Shown here: piece after piece, positions 1-9,088 of the stretch
Layout of the letters: each line of letters opens with the position of its first letter
How positions within the stretch are numbered: position 1 is the first letter of the stretch
Assembly: GCF_000495795.1 (NCBI RefSeq)
Contig: NZ_AWGD01000001.1
Location: 86,450-150,449 of the forward strand
Length of the DNA stretch: 64,000 nt
Origin: Asticcacaulis sp. AC460
GTDB taxonomy: Bacteria > Pseudomonadota > Alphaproteobacteria > Caulobacterales > Caulobacteraceae
Direction of reading: 5' to 3'
Notes under the pieces: model-generated
The model's database searches: none
Told to the model about the DNA's origin: nothing
Seen by the model: the letters and a program-made list of their open reading frames with translations, nothing else
Position numbers and translations under genes: made by a program

Positions 1-447
1 CTGCCATGGGAAGCGTTCGCCCGGATCTTCCTTGCGCGACGGCGCGACATCGGAATGCCCCAGAATGCGCGAATCCGGGATGTCCCAACGGGTACGGATA
101 TTGTCGAGCAGCCCGATGACCGCATCGACCTGGGCGGCGGGAAAGTCGCGATAGCCGAACTCATGACCGGGATTGACGATCTCGATACCGATCGACACGC
201 CGTTGATGTCGGTGGCGCCTTTCCAGAACGACACCCCGGCATGCCACGCCCGGCGCTCCTCGGCGACCAGCCGGTAGACGCTGCCGTCTTCATCGACAAC
301 GTAATGCGCGGACACCTGAGCCAACGGATCGCACAGCCGGTCCAGCGCCTCGTGCGCCGTGCGCATGCCGGTATAGTGCAGCACCACCATGTCGGGCGGC
401 GTCTTGCGTTCATTGAAATTGGGAGAAGGCAGTTCGATCAGGGCCAT
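1..447 (-). CDS. ampD: N-acetylmuramoyl-L-alanine amidase, AmpD family (3' end outside window)
   Basis: The 149 visible residues match the AmpD/PGRP-type zinc amidase that removes the peptide from 1,6-anhydro-MurNAc during cytosolic peptidoglycan recycling. Zinc ligands can be placed at His24 (VVLHYT), His131 (LGHSDVAP) and Asp141, with the Lys/Glu just before it as in the KxDPG loop. There is no signal peptide, which fits AmpD rather than an exported AmiA-type amidase. The start is the ATG at 447, giving MALIELPSPNFNERK, a typical AmpD beginning. The frame is still open at base 1, so the C-terminus is missing from the window. A small membrane protein gene lies 15 bp upstream in the same direction and may be co-transcribed. 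Confidence 0.88.
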   Translation of the reverse strand, partial: MALIELPSPNFNERKTPPDMVVLHYTGMRTAHEALDRLCDPLAQVSAHYVVDEDGSVYRLVAEERRAWHAGVSFWKGATDINGVSIGIEIVNPGHEFGYRDFPAAQVDAVIGLLDNIRTRWDIPDSRILGHSDVAPSRKEDPGERFPWQ

Positions 448-462
448 AAACCCTGCATAGAC

Positions 463-783
463 TTAGTAAACCGTCCAGGTCGAGCCTTTTTTGCGCGCTT
501 CCATGACGCCATCGGCGCGCGGTTGCTCAGCGCGGACGAACACCTTGGAGGGCTTGCGCGTGAACACGGCGGCAACCGCCATCAGGGCAAAGGCCACGAC
601 ACCGGCGACCACGACCATGCCGGCAAACACCACCAGAACCGCCAGCCCGGCCAGGACGGCGAGACCGACCAGGGTCATCACCATGCCGTACAGGATGCGC
701 GAGATAAGGTTCTTGCGACGCATCTGACCCCAGGGCCGATAGGTCCGCGAGAAAGCCGCAAAGTTTGTGTCTTGGTCGGACAT
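463..783 (-). CDS. small two-helix membrane protein, unknown function
   Basis: A 106-residue protein. Residues 1-26 are polar and basic (RRKN before the membrane). They are followed by two very hydrophobic stretches at about 31-53 and 55-75, and a basic C-terminal tail with ARKKGSTWTVY at the end. I do not recognise a characterised family. The start is placed at the ATG at 783 because a GAGG Shine-Dalgarno sequence sits 11 bp before it; an in-frame GTG at 795 overlaps that site and is less likely. It lies just upstream of ampD. A full CtrA-type box (887-901) lies about 100 bp upstream of its start and could make it cell-cycle controlled. Confidence 0.7.
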   Translation of the reverse strand: MSDQDTNFAAFSRTYRPWGQMRRKNLISRILYGMVMTLVGLAVLAGLAVLVVFAGMVVVAGVVAFALMAVAAVFTRKPSKVFVRAEQPRADGVMEARKKGSTWTVY

Positions 784-886
784 GGAAACTAACACCTCAC
801 ACGCAGGGACACATCGCGTCCCGCATTGTACAGATTGGCACGAAATTGCCCGCCGTCAACCTCTGGCAAGTCTGCCACACCAGTTT

Positions 887-901
887 TTAAGATTTTTTTA
901 A
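887..901 (-). promoter_or_regulatory. candidate CtrA binding box
   Basis: The sequence reads TTAA, seven bases (gattttt), TTAA, which is the full consensus for the Caulobacter master regulator CtrA. It lies in the 162-bp gap between djlA (ends 946) and the small membrane protein gene (starts 783), about 100 bp upstream of the latter. Such AT-only motifs can arise by chance in an AT-rich gap, so this is a candidate only. Confidence 0.45.
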
Positions 902-945
902 GCATGGCTGACAATTTGCCAACATTCACGATCTCGTTACAGCAG

Positions 946-1623
946 TTACATGAGCGCCCGTTCACGGCTGATCTGGTCATAAGCGTGGTTAATGAGGGCC
1001 GCCTTGCGCGTATACAGCGGCTCGAAATCGGCCGGCAGACCACGGGCGCGCAGGGTATCCGGATGATATTCGGTCAACTGGCGGCGGCGCGCCACACGAA
1101 TCTCGTCGTCTGTCGCCTGCGGCGTCAGCCCCAGAATATAGTAGGGATCATGCTCGTCCGGCTCAACATAGCCGGCGCGGACCTTGCGGTAGGTCGTCCG
1201 CGACAGGCCGAACAGGTCGGCGACGGTTTCGAGATAGGTCTCTTCCGGATGGCTCAGATGGCCGTCGGCCACGGCGATATGGAACAGGCCTTCCAGCACA
1301 TCCTCCAGGATCTGCGGGCAGTTGTGATAACGCTTGGCCAGTCGGCGGGCGTAGGATTCAAAACCCAGGCTGGTCTGGCGCGCCAGGTCATACAGGCGCA
1401 GCACATCGCGGCGCGCACCGGCATCGGGCTGAAAGACGTTAAGAAAGGCGGCCTGCTCGACATCCTGGGCCAGTCCGTCGGCCATGGCCAGCTTGGCGCC
1501 CAGCGCCGTGACCGCCGTGGCGAAGGCCGGGTCGGCGCCAGGCGCCCCCTTGGGACATTCCGTACACTCGGCGGCATCGAAGTGGCGGATCGCCTTCTGC
1601 GCCAAACTTTTCCAAAACGACAT
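946..1623 (-). CDS. djlA: DjlA-like co-chaperone (TerB-like domain plus J domain)
   Basis: A 225-residue protein. Residues about 35-150 form an all-helical TerB-like domain, with an ADG motif at about 119-121 typical of TerB/DjlA central regions. Residues 158-225 form a J domain with the diagnostic HPD tripeptide at 187-189, which stimulates the ATPase of DnaK. Unlike E. coli DjlA there is no N-terminal transmembrane segment, so it is probably soluble. This layout is common in alphaproteobacteria. It is a single gene; the neighbour at 1774 is divergent. The exact client is unknown. Confidence 0.8.
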   Translation of the reverse strand: MSFWKSLAQKAIRHFDAAECTECPKGAPGADPAFATAVTALGAKLAMADGLAQDVEQAAFLNVFQPDAGARRDVLRLYDLARQTSLGFESYARRLAKRYHNCPQILEDVLEGLFHIAVADGHLSHPEETYLETVADLFGLSRTTYRKVRAGYVEPDEHDPYYILGLTPQATDDEIRVARRRQLTEYHPDTLRARGLPADFEPLYTRKAALINHAYDQISRERALM

Positions 1624-1773
1624 AACCGCTCCCTTAAGGGGTGAGTATAGCCGAATTTAGGCAAAGGATGTCCTAAAGTTTTTGTAACACAGCATCCTCG
1701 CAAAAAATGACGCCGATTTTTTGCCTTGGTTGCTGTATAGAGATTTTTACGACCGTAACCGGAGTTTTCGTCC

Positions 1774-2535
1774 TTGCGCCTTTTGACCGCGACCATCCTC
1801 AGCCTGACCGCCAGCCTGTTCGCCCTCAGCGCCGCCGTGGCGCCCGCCGACGCCAAGCCCAAGCGCAAGAGAACCGTCGCGGCTAAGGTGGTCAAAACCG
1901 CTCCGGTGAATACCGTCATCGAAACCGGCTTCAACGCCGACGGCTCGATCCATTCGCCGGTCATCGAGGATGCCCCCACGGACGACTATCAGCGGGTCGC
2001 CTGGTGTCATGGCATACTTTCCGGAAATATGGATTTGGCGAAACAGGTCGATCCGATCCTGCCGGTCGACGAAACCCTTCAGACCATCGGCCGGTCCTAT
2101 CTCCGCGCCTATGAGGCGGCCCTGACCCTCTCCGGCAAGGGCGAGACTCCCGCCGGCCACGCCCAGGCGGAAAAGGCCCGCCTGCTCGGTTACGACGGCT
2201 GGAAGGGCGCGCGCGCCTCGGACCTTCAAAAGGCTGCCGGCGCCCATGCGACCTGGCAGTTGCCGGGCGACTGCGAACACGCCGCCGTGCGCCTGTCGGG
2301 CCATCCCAACCTGTTCGCCGAAATGGCCACGGACTCCGAACTAGACGCCATCGAACTGGTCATGACTTCGGGCGGACCGCACGACTATGACGAGCTGCCC
2401 AAGCCGGTTCTGACCGCAGAAACGGTGAACCATGACGATCCGGACGCGCCGATCGCCACCAACACCCTGGCCCGCCGCGCCAGCCAGTCCCAGGCGCTGC
2501 CGAAGGTTTCCGAGACCAAACCCGAAAGCCGGTAA
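1774..2535 (+). CDS. exported protein of unknown function
   Basis: A 253-residue protein with a clear Sec signal peptide (residues 1-27, cleavage after ADA) followed by a basic stretch KPKRKRT. The mature part has a cysteine pair, in WCHG and GDCEHAAVR, that could form a disulphide, and a low-complexity C-terminus. I do not recognise a family. The start codon is TTG at 1774, supported by a GGAG sequence 8-9 bp upstream and by the signal peptide beginning exactly there. It is monocistronic, diverging from djlA. Confidence 0.7.
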   Translation: MRLLTATILSLTASLFALSAAVAPADAKPKRKRTVAAKVVKTAPVNTVIETGFNADGSIHSPVIEDAPTDDYQRVAWCHGILSGNMDLAKQVDPILPVDETLQTIGRSYLRAYEAALTLSGKGETPAGHAQAEKARLLGYDGWKGARASDLQKAAGAHATWQLPGDCEHAAVRLSGHPNLFAEMATDSELDAIELVMTSGGPHDYDELPKPVLTAETVNHDDPDAPIATNTLARRASQSQALPKVSETKPESR

Positions 2536-2542
2536 CCCAGCG

Positions 2543-2601
2543 TTAAGCTTACTTAACAACCTCTTGTTCAGCCGCACGCGGTACTCTTAACTTCTGTTTA
2601 C
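2543..2601 (+). promoter_or_regulatory. TTAA-rich promoter region, near-CtrA sites
   Basis: Upstream of the 2634 gene there are TTAA half-sites at 2543-2546 and 2553-2556 (six-base spacing, one short of consensus). A 7-of-8 match to the CtrA box, TTAA-N7-TTAC, lies at 2587-2601. Two near-sites within 60 bp suggest possible CtrA control of the small gene that follows. Confidence 0.35.
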
Positions 2602-2633
2602 ACCAGGAGAGAGTTCAACCACGAGCGGCCACC

Positions 2634-2888
2634 ATGAGCGGACCTGTCTTTACCCACGGCGCGGCGATTCATCGCCCACAACTGCAGGACTACATCGGCA
2701 AGTACCAGCCGAAGGAACCGGACTATGTCGGCAAGTATGCCAGTCCGATGCCGAAAGTGCTGCCGGTCGTACAGGACGCGCTCAACCGCAAGTGGGACGT
2801 CATCTCCCTATCGGGCGAGGCCCAGGCCCTTTTGCAGGGCAAGGCTGGATTGCAAAGGATTTCCAGAGGTTATGCCCAGGGAAGTTAA
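2634..2888 (+). CDS. small protein of unknown function
   Basis: An 84-residue protein without signal peptide or membrane segment. It contains a short internal duplication, DYIGKYQP and DYVGKYAS (residues about 20-37), which is the only recognisable feature. The C-terminus is polar and basic. The family is not known to me. The start is the ATG at 2634. The ribosome site is weak, so translation is less certain than for the neighbours, but the preceding gap carries CtrA-like boxes. The diguanylate cyclase/phosphodiesterase gene follows 56 bp downstream on the same strand. Confidence 0.5.
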   Translation: MSGPVFTHGAAIHRPQLQDYIGKYQPKEPDYVGKYASPMPKVLPVVQDALNRKWDVISLSGEAQALLQGKAGLQRISRGYAQGS

Positions 2889-2944
2889 CGGGATTGTATG
2901 AGTTTTTGCCGTATCCTCGGCCGATATCCCCTTTCGAGTGATCC

Positions 2945-5344
2945 ATGTTCCGCACCCTGTTTTGCCTCCGCGACCAGCATGACTACGGCCTGGTTCTGCT
3001 GGCCGTCATCATGTGCCTGACCTCCAGTTTTGCGGCAATCCATCTGCTGCACTGGTCGCAGCGCGCCGAGGCGTCGCAACGGATCAAGTGGCTGAGCCTG
3101 GCGGGCGTAGCGACCGGTTTCGGCGTCTGGGCCACCCATTTTATCGCCATGCTGGCCTATAATCCCGGTGTTCCGCTGGGCTTCGATGTCACCCTCACCC
3201 TCATTTCGCTCTTCATTGCCGTGGCCATAACCGGCGGTGGCCTGGCGCTGGCCGTTTACAAGCCGTTCTCCCGTGCCGAATGGGCCGGCGGCGCCATTGC
3301 CGGTGGCGGCATCGCTGCGATGCACTTCGTCGGCATGGCCGCCATGGAGGTTCCCGCGCGCATCCAGTGGGCGCCGGACCTCGTCACGGCCGCCATCGTA
3401 TTGGGCGCGGGCCTGGCGTCCGCCGCCGTCGCGTTCGCGTCACGCGGCAACAGCCGCAAACACATCGCCGGCGCCACCGGCCTGCTGGTCCTGGCCATAG
3501 CCTCGCTGCATTTCACCGCCATGGGCGCGGTGACCATCGTTGCCGATCCCACCCGCGTCACCTCGGGCGTGCAACTGTCGCCGACCCACATGTCGACCCT
3601 GATCGCGGTGTCCGCCTTCAGCGTCCTGCTGGGCAGCCTGCTGGCCGCTCTGTTCGGTCAGAAGCTCGACAAGGTCCGTACCAGCAACGAAAACCGCTAC
3701 CGGCTGATGGTCGAAAGTGTGAAGGATTACGCCATCTGCATGCTGGACCCGGACGGCAATGTCACCGACTGGAACCGCGCCGCGGAGGAGATCAAAGGTT
3801 ATAGCGCCGAGGAAATCATCGGTCGCAACTTCTCGATCTTCTACACGCCTCAGGAGCAGAAGGCCGGCGAACCGCGCCATATCCTGGAACTGGCCCTGCA
3901 CAACGGCAGCTATCACGACCCTGAGGGCGAGCGTGTCCGCAAGGACGGCACCACCTTATGGGTCGACCTGATCATCACACCGATGTTCGACGACAGCGGC
4001 AAACACATCGGCTTTTCCAAGGTTACCCGCGACATCACCGCCCGCAAACGCGACGAAGCCCGCATTACCTACATGGCGCGCCACGACGCCCTGACCGGCC
4101 TGCCCAACCGCGCCCACGTCCTGGACCTGCTGGACAAGGATCTTGCCGTCGCCAATGCCCGCGGCGAACAGGTCGCGGTGATCGGTATCGATCTGGACGG
4201 TTTCAAGGAAATCAACGACCAGAACGGCCACGCTACCGGCGACGAAGTGCTGCGCATCCTGGGCGCCCGACTGAAGTCGATCGTCTACGGTCAGGAAGCC
4301 ATTGCCCGCGTCGGCGGCGACGAGTTCGTGGCCGCCATGCGCCATGACGACGCCCGCGATCTGGAGGCCTTCCTGGAGCGGCTGACGGTGGCGCTCCATG
4401 AGCCGATGCTCATCGACGGTTTCGAGGTCAAGCCGGGCGCCAGTCTGGGCGTTGCTATCTTCCCGCAGGACGGCGACAGCCGCGACATCCTGCTCAACAA
4501 TGCCGACCTGGCCATGTACCGCGCCAAGTCCGGCCTGGCCGAAAAGATCTGCTATTACGAATCCAGCATGGACGAGATCGCCCGGGTTCGCCGTAACACC
4601 GCCCGCGATCTGTGGACCGCCGTCGAGAACGACGAACTGCGCCTGCTGTACCAGGTCCAGCGCTCACTGAATGACAACACCATAGTCGGTTACGAAGCCC
4701 TGGTTCGCTGGCAGCATCCGACGCGCGGCCTGGTGCCGCCGGTGGAATTCATTTCGATCGCCGAGGAATGCGGCGCGATCATCGAGATCGGTAAATGGGT
4801 CCTGGCCCAGGCCTGTGAAGACGCAGCCAAGTGGGAGGGCGATATCAAGATCGCCGTCAACCTGTCGCCCGCCCAGCTGACCGATCCCGACTGGGTGGCG
4901 TTCGTGCGCCAAGTGCTGTTCCGCACCGGTCTGTCGCCGCGGCGGCTGGAGTTGGAAATTACCGAATCCATGATCATCGCCGACCGGACGCGCGCCCTGC
5001 ACATCCTGCGGCAGTTGAAGGCTCTGGGCGTGACCATCGCCATCGACGATTTCGGCACCGGCTATTCGTCGCTGGATACGCTGAATGCGTTCCGCTTCGA
5101 CAAGATCAAGATCGACCGGTCGTTCCTGAAGGACAGCGAGACCAATCCACAGGCCCGAACCATTATCCGCGCCATCGTCGCGCTGGGCCGCAGCCTGGAG
5201 ATCAAGGTCCTGGCCGAAGGGGTGGAAACCAAGAACCAGCTGGACCTGCTGAAGCTGGAAGGCTGCGAGGAGGCCCAGGGCTACCTGTTCGGCCGCCCGG
5301 AAGCCATCGAAGCCGCCGACGCCCGTCTGCTGGCAAAGAGGTAG
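2945..5344 (+). CDS. MHYT-PAS-GGDEF-EAL membrane c-di-GMP signalling protein
   Basis: A 799-residue bifunctional-looking cyclic-di-GMP enzyme. Residues about 1-240 are an MHYT sensor of seven membrane helices with three MHYT-like motifs (ATHFIAM, AMHFVGM, SLHFTAM) thought to bind metal and sense gas. A PAS domain follows (about 245-365). The GGDEF domain has an intact GGDEF at 457-461; no RxxD inhibitory site is visible upstream of it. The EAL domain has EAL at 584-586, the metal-binding DDFGTGYSSL loop, KIDRSF and AEGVET, so phosphodiesterase activity is expected. Whether synthesis or degradation dominates cannot be read from the sequence. It would act at the inner membrane on the motile/sessile switch. 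Confidence 0.93.
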   Translation: MFRTLFCLRDQHDYGLVLLAVIMCLTSSFAAIHLLHWSQRAEASQRIKWLSLAGVATGFGVWATHFIAMLAYNPGVPLGFDVTLTLISLFIAVAITGGGLALAVYKPFSRAEWAGGAIAGGGIAAMHFVGMAAMEVPARIQWAPDLVTAAIVLGAGLASAAVAFASRGNSRKHIAGATGLLVLAIASLHFTAMGAVTIVADPTRVTSGVQLSPTHMSTLIAVSAFSVLLGSLLAALFGQKLDKVRTSNENRYRLMVESVKDYAICMLDPDGNVTDWNRAAEEIKGYSAEEIIGRNFSIFYTPQEQKAGEPRHILELALHNGSYHDPEGERVRKDGTTLWVDLIITPMFDDSGKHIGFSKVTRDITARKRDEARITYMARHDALTGLPNRAHVLDLLDKDLAVANARGEQVAVIGIDLDGFKEINDQNGHATGDEVLRILGARLKSIVYGQEAIARVGGDEFVAAMRHDDARDLEAFLERLTVALHEPMLIDGFEVKPGASLGVAIFPQDGDSRDILLNNADLAMYRAKSGLAEKICYYESSMDEIARVRRNTARDLWTAVENDELRLLYQVQRSLNDNTIVGYEALVRWQHPTRGLVPPVEFISIAEECGAIIEIGKWVLAQACEDAAKWEGDIKIAVNLSPAQLTDPDWVAFVRQVLFRTGLSPRRLELEITESMIIADRTRALHILRQLKALGVTIAIDDFGTGYSSLDTLNAFRFDKIKIDRSFLKDSETNPQARTIIRAIVALGRSLEIKVLAEGVETKNQLDLLKLEGCEEAQGYLFGRPEAIEAADARLLAKR

Positions 5345-5623
5345 TCAACGGTCTTCGCGACCGTGCCAGATGCGAACTATATAAATTCGGTGATCTTCGA
5401 CCTCGTAGCGAATTTCATAGTCTCCGACGATCAAAGATCGCACGTCTTGCGAAACATAATTATCGACTGGGCGGCCTTGTTCAGGAAAAGCCGTGAGGTT
5501 TCTCGTAGCTTCTGTCAAACGTTGGATGATACGTGCCGCGGCACGCGGATTGACGTCGCGCAGAAAGTCATAAAGGCGAAAGATATCCCGTCGAGCAGCC
5601 GACGACCACTGAACGCGTTTCAT
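5345..5623 (-). CDS. parE: ParE/RelE-superfamily toxin
   Basis: A 92-residue protein beginning MKRVQWSSAARRDIFRLYDF, a typical ParE N-terminal helical hairpin. It ends with the RIWHGREDR strand expected of ParE/RelE folds. ParE toxins poison DNA gyrase; RelE members cleave mRNA, and sequence alone leans to ParE. The start is chosen at 5623 because its ATG overlaps the antitoxin stop by 4 bp (ATGA), the usual coupling. Antitoxin first, toxin second is the standard order for this family. Confidence 0.82.
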   Translation of the reverse strand: MKRVQWSSAARRDIFRLYDFLRDVNPRAAARIIQRLTEATRNLTAFPEQGRPVDNYVSQDVRSLIVGDYEIRYEVEDHRIYIVRIWHGREDR

Positions 5624-5853
5624 TCCAATCCGGCAGCCCAGGCTTCGATCTCTTCTTGATCGTGGACTCGGCCTTCCGCGATATCCTTGAATCCTTCCAA
5701 CATCATTTGGTGCCGACGCTCTTCCAGGCTGATCCAATCCTGCAACGCCTGTTTGACGATCCAGCCACGCGGACGTTCCAGCTTGGACGCATAAGCGTCC
5801 ACCTGCTCAGCCAGTTCGACGGGAATGTGGGCGGTGACAGTGCGCGTGTTCAT
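5620..5853 (-). CDS. ribbon-helix-helix antitoxin (CopG/ParD-like)
   Basis: A 77-residue protein starting MNTRTVTAHIPVELAEQVDA. The N-terminal beta strand and two helices are a ribbon-helix-helix DNA-binding fold; the C-terminal half (EGFKDIAEGRVHDQEEIEAW) would wrap the toxin. The ATG at 5853 is preferred to a TTG six codons upstream because the palindromic operator at 5870-5898 then lies immediately before the gene. It is translationally coupled to the ParE-like toxin. Confidence 0.82.
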   Translation of the reverse strand: MNTRTVTAHIPVELAEQVDAYASKLERPRGWIVKQALQDWISLEERRHQMMLEGFKDIAEGRVHDQEEIEAWAAGLE

Positions 5854-5869
5854 GGCCACAGAATGCGCC

Positions 5870-5898
5870 AATAATCAAATTTCGTCAATTTGATTATT
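5870..5898 (-). promoter_or_regulatory. operator palindrome of the ParDE-like pair
   Basis: A perfect 11-bp inverted repeat (aataatcaaat and its complement) separated by 7 bp, 16 bp upstream of the antitoxin ATG. Ribbon-helix-helix antitoxins bind such repeats to repress their own promoter. The AT-rich composition also suits a -10 region. Confidence 0.7.
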
Positions 5899-5913
5899 GC
5901 ACTCACTGGGCCG

Positions 5914-6035
5914 ACTGAGCCGCTGTGAGCCGGCGAAAATGCCTGGCTTGCGAGCACCGGAGCGGAGCGTACTTGAGTACGTGAGCACCGGAGCGCAGCA
6001 AGACGGGCATTTGCAGCCGCTCACAGTAGGCTCAG
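5914..6035. repeat. long imperfect inverted repeat next to the metH stop
   Basis: The left arm (about 5914-5952) and right arm (about 5997-6035) are complementary over roughly 36 bp with small bulges. The 44-bp centre contains two near-copies of GAGCACCGGAGCG on either side of an inner gtact/agtac palindrome. The right arm runs into the TGA of the metH gene (6032-6034). It could act as a transcript-end structure for the leftward met operon, or be a dispersed palindromic element. Confidence 0.6.
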
Positions 6036-8686
6036 GGGACGTAATTCAGGATCGGAGACAACCACCGCTCAGCCTCATCCACCGCCCAGCCCTTGCGGCG
6101 GGCATAGTCTTCGACCTGGTCCTTTTCGATCTTGCCCACGCCGAAATAGTGCGACTTCGGATGGGCGAAATACAGCCCCGACACCGAAGCCGGCGGAGTC
6201 ATGGCCAGGCTTTCGGTTAGTTCCATCCCCGTTCGAGACCGCGCGTCCAGCAGGTCGAATAACGTCCACTTTTCGGTATGATCGGGTTGGGCCGGATAGC
6301 CCGGTGCCGGGCGTATGCCCTTGTACTTTTCCGCGATCAGCTCGTCGATACCCAGGTCTTCGTCGGCGGCATAGGCCCACAGTTCGCGCCGCACCTTCTT
6401 GTGCAGCGCCTCGGCAAAGGCCTCGGCCAGACGGTCGGCCAGGGCGGTGGCCAGGATGGCGTTGTAATCGTCGCCGGCAGCCTTGAACTTGCGCGCGATT
6501 TCCATCTCGCCATGACCGGCGGTGACGGCGAAGCCGCCGATCCAGTCGGGCGTACCCTTGGGCGCGACAAAGTCCGCCAGGGCCAGGTTGCTCTGGTCTG
6601 CGCGCGTCTTCTTCATCTGCTGGCGCAGGGTGTGCAGCCGGGCAATGACCTCGGTGCGGCCTTCGTCGCCATAGACTTCGATATCGTCATCGACGGCATT
6701 GGCCGGCCAGAAACCGACCACCCCGCGCGCTTCGAACCATTGCTCGGTGATGATCTGGTCCAGCATCTTCAGCGCGTCCTGGTACAGCGGCAGGGCGGCG
6801 TGGCCGACCACTTCGTCATCCAGGATGTAGGGGAACTTACCCGCCAGTTCCCAGGTGGCGAAGAAGGGCGTCCAGTCGATATGGTCGCGCAGATCCGAAA
6901 GATCATAAGGCGAAAAAGTCTTCAACCCGATGAAGGCCGGCTTGACCGGCGGTTCGGCTGTGAAGTCGATTTTGAACCTGTTCTCGCGGGCCTCGGTCAG
7001 ACTGGAGCGCGGGCGGTTGTCATTACGGCCATAGGCCAGGCGCACCTTGTCGTAGTCGGCCTTGGTGTCGGCAACGAACCTGTCGCGTTCCTCCCCCAGC
7101 AGGTTCGACACCACACCGACGGCGCGCGAAGCGTCCAGGACATAGACGACCTGGTTGTTGCTGTAGCCCGGCTCGATCTTTACCGCCGTATGGGTCTTGG
7201 AGGTCGTCGCCCCGCCGATCAGCAAAGGAATGTCGAAGCCGGTGCGCTGCATTTCGCGCGCAACAAACACCATCTCGTCGAGGCTGGGGGTGATCAAACC
7301 CGACAGGCCGATCATATCGACCTTGTGCTCGCGCGCCGCTGCCAGGATGCGGTCGGCCGGCACCATGACCCCCAGGTCGATCACCTCGTAATTGTTGCAC
7401 TGGAGCACGACGCCGACAATGTTCTTGCCGATATCGTGCACGTCGCCCTTGACGGTCGCCATCAGAATCTTGCCCGCCGCCTGGTAGGCGCCGCCCGCCG
7501 CCACGTGGGCTTCCTTTTCGGCCTCCATATAGGGCATCAGGTAAGCCACCGACTGTTTCATCACCCGGGCGGATTTCACCACCTGGGGCAGGAACATCTT
7601 GCCCGAACCGAACAGGTCGCCGACCACGTTCATCCCGGACATCAGCGGCCCTTCGATGACGTGCAGCGGCCGGACGGCCTGTTGGCGGGCTTCTTCGGTA
7701 TCGGCATCGATGAATTCGGTAATGCCGTGGACCAGTGCGTGTTTCAACCGCTCCTCGACCGAACCTTCACGCCAGGCCAGGTTCGCAACCTGGACCTGGC
7801 CCTTTTCGCCTTTGTATTTGGGGGCGATCTCAACGAGGTATTCGGTGTTGGAGATGTTGTGGCGTTGAGGCCGGTTCAGGATGACGTCCTCGACCGCCTG
7901 GCGCAGCTCGGCGTCGATATTGTCATAGACCGGCAGGTCACCGGCATTGACGATGCCCATGTCCATGCCCGCCTGGATGGCATAGTACAGGAAGACGCTG
8001 TGGATAGCGCGGCGCACCGGTTCGTTGCCGCGGAACGAAAACGAGACGTTCGACACCCCGCCCGAGATGCGGGCATAGGGCAGAGCCTGCTTGATCGCCC
8101 GCGTCGCTTCGATGAAGTCGACGGCATAGTTATTGTGTTCGTCGATCCCGGTCGCCACGGCAAATATGTTGGGGTCGAAGATGATGTCTTCCGGCGGGAA
8201 ACCGACCTCATCGACCAGGATACGGTAGGCCCGGCTGCAGATTTCGATCTTGCGCGCGGCGGTATCGGCCTGGCCGACCTCGTCGAAAGCCATGACCACC
8301 ACGGCGGCGCCGTAGCGCAGGCATTTGGTGGCTTCGGCACGGAACTTGTCCTCGCCCTCCTTCATCGAGATCGAGTTGACGATGGCCTTGCCCTGGACGC
8401 ATTTCAGGCCGGCCTCGATGACCTCCCACTTCGACGAGTCGATCATTACCGGCACGCGGGCGATGTCGGGCTCGGCGGCCAGCAGGTTCAGGAAGGTGCG
8501 CATGGCCACCACCGAATCGAGCAGGCCTTCGTCCATATTGACATCGATGATGGCGGCGCCGGCCTCGACCTGCTGGCGGGCGACATCCAGCGCGGCGGCA
8601 TAGTCGCCTTCGACGACCAGCTTGCGGAACTTCGCCGAGCCGGTGACATTGGTGCGTTCGCCGATATTGATAAAGGTGGGGGTCAT
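6032..8686 (-). CDS. metH: methionine synthase, folate/cobalamin/reactivation domains (MetH C-terminal part)
   Basis: An 884-residue protein with three of the four MetH modules. These are a pterin-binding methyltetrahydrofolate domain (about 1-270, with [12 protein letters not shown] and DVNMD), the B12 cap and cobalamin domains (about 300-560, with the axial-His motif DVHDIGKN near 415-422) and the SAM-dependent reactivation domain (about 600-884, ending near [10 protein letters not shown]). It transfers a methyl group from methyl-folate to homocysteine through cobalamin and needs the homocysteine-binding module, which is encoded separately at 13139-14206. Split MetH is known in Caulobacter and other alphaproteobacteria. 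Here the halves are about 4.5 kb apart. It is the last gene of the leftward met run, 6 bp after the DUF4259 gene. Confidence 0.95.
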   Translation of the reverse strand: MTPTFINIGERTNVTGSAKFRKLVVEGDYAAALDVARQQVEAGAAIIDVNMDEGLLDSVVAMRTFLNLLAAEPDIARVPVMIDSSKWEVIEAGLKCVQGKAIVNSISMKEGEDKFRAEATKCLRYGAAVVVMAFDEVGQADTAARKIEICSRAYRILVDEVGFPPEDIIFDPNIFAVATGIDEHNNYAVDFIEATRAIKQALPYARISGGVSNVSFSFRGNEPVRRAIHSVFLYYAIQAGMDMGIVNAGDLPVYDNIDAELRQAVEDVILNRPQRHNISNTEYLVEIAPKYKGEKGQVQVANLAWREGSVEERLKHALVHGITEFIDADTEEARQQAVRPLHVIEGPLMSGMNVVGDLFGSGKMFLPQVVKSARVMKQSVAYLMPYMEAEKEAHVAAGGAYQAAGKILMATVKGDVHDIGKNIVGVVLQCNNYEVIDLGVMVPADRILAAAREHKVDMIGLSGLITPSLDEMVFVAREMQRTGFDIPLLIGGATTSKTHTAVKIEPGYSNNQVVYVLDASRAVGVVSNLLGEERDRFVADTKADYDKVRLAYGRNDNRPRSSLTEARENRFKIDFTAEPPVKPAFIGLKTFSPYDLSDLRDHIDWTPFFATWELAGKFPYILDDEVVGHAALPLYQDALKMLDQIITEQWFEARGVVGFWPANAVDDDIEVYGDEGRTEVIARLHTLRQQMKKTRADQSNLALADFVAPKGTPDWIGGFAVTAGHGEMEIARKFKAAGDDYNAILATALADRLAEAFAEALHKKVRRELWAYAADEDLGIDELIAEKYKGIRPAPGYPAQPDHTEKWTLFDLLDARSRTGMELTESLAMTPPASVSGLYFAHPKSHYFGVGKIEKDQVEDYARRKGWAVDEAERWLSPILNYVP

Positions 8687-8692
8687 GGATCT

Positions 8693-9088
8693 TTACGGAT
8701 TAAGCGCGGCATCGACGGCGGCAACGGTGTCCAGCCATTCGGTGTAGCTGCCGCTGTCAAGATAGAGTTCACGGATTTCGGAATCACCGCGGGTGATCTG
8801 GCGCAAGGCCTTCTTGGCCACGGCGACCAGGCCGTCGGGCGGCGGCCCCATGGCGTCGATGGTCATGTAGATGTCCTGGGCGGAGACGTCGCTCTTGCCG
8901 GTGGCGACCGTCACCAGGGCGGCGGCGGCATAGGCCCGGGCGCCCTCGGGAAGTTCGATATAGGTGTCATGGGCCAGCACGGCATCGAAAATGGCGCGCA
9001 CCGTTTCCCATGACGGCGCATTTTCCAGCTCCATCATGAAGTCGACGGCATCGTCATTGTCGAACGGACCGTGTGACCAGGCGCCCAT
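8693..9088 (-). CDS. DUF4259-like protein
   Basis: A 131-residue soluble protein beginning MGAWSHGPFDNDDAVDF. The opening G(A/T)W..G.F.ND.A.D is the hallmark of the DUF4259 family, whose function is unknown. The start at 9088 shares one base with the stop of the upstream D-Ala-D-Ala ligase homologue (TGATG), so the two are translationally coupled. The following metH part starts 6 bp after its stop. Its position gives no obvious functional clue beyond co-expression. Confidence 0.75.
   Translation of the reverse strand: MGAWSHGPFDNDDAVDFMMELENAPSWETVRAIFDAVLAHDTYIELPEGARAYAAAALVTVATGKSDVSAQDIYMTIDAMGPPPDGLVAVAKKALRQITRGDSEIRELYLDSGSYTEWLDTVAAVDAALNP

Noticed and set aside
6278..9013. A 911-codon open frame on the + strand opposite metH.
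   Set aside because: It is the mirror of a GC-rich codon pattern. The minus strand encodes MetH with all family motifs, and the + frame has no domain or ribosome site.
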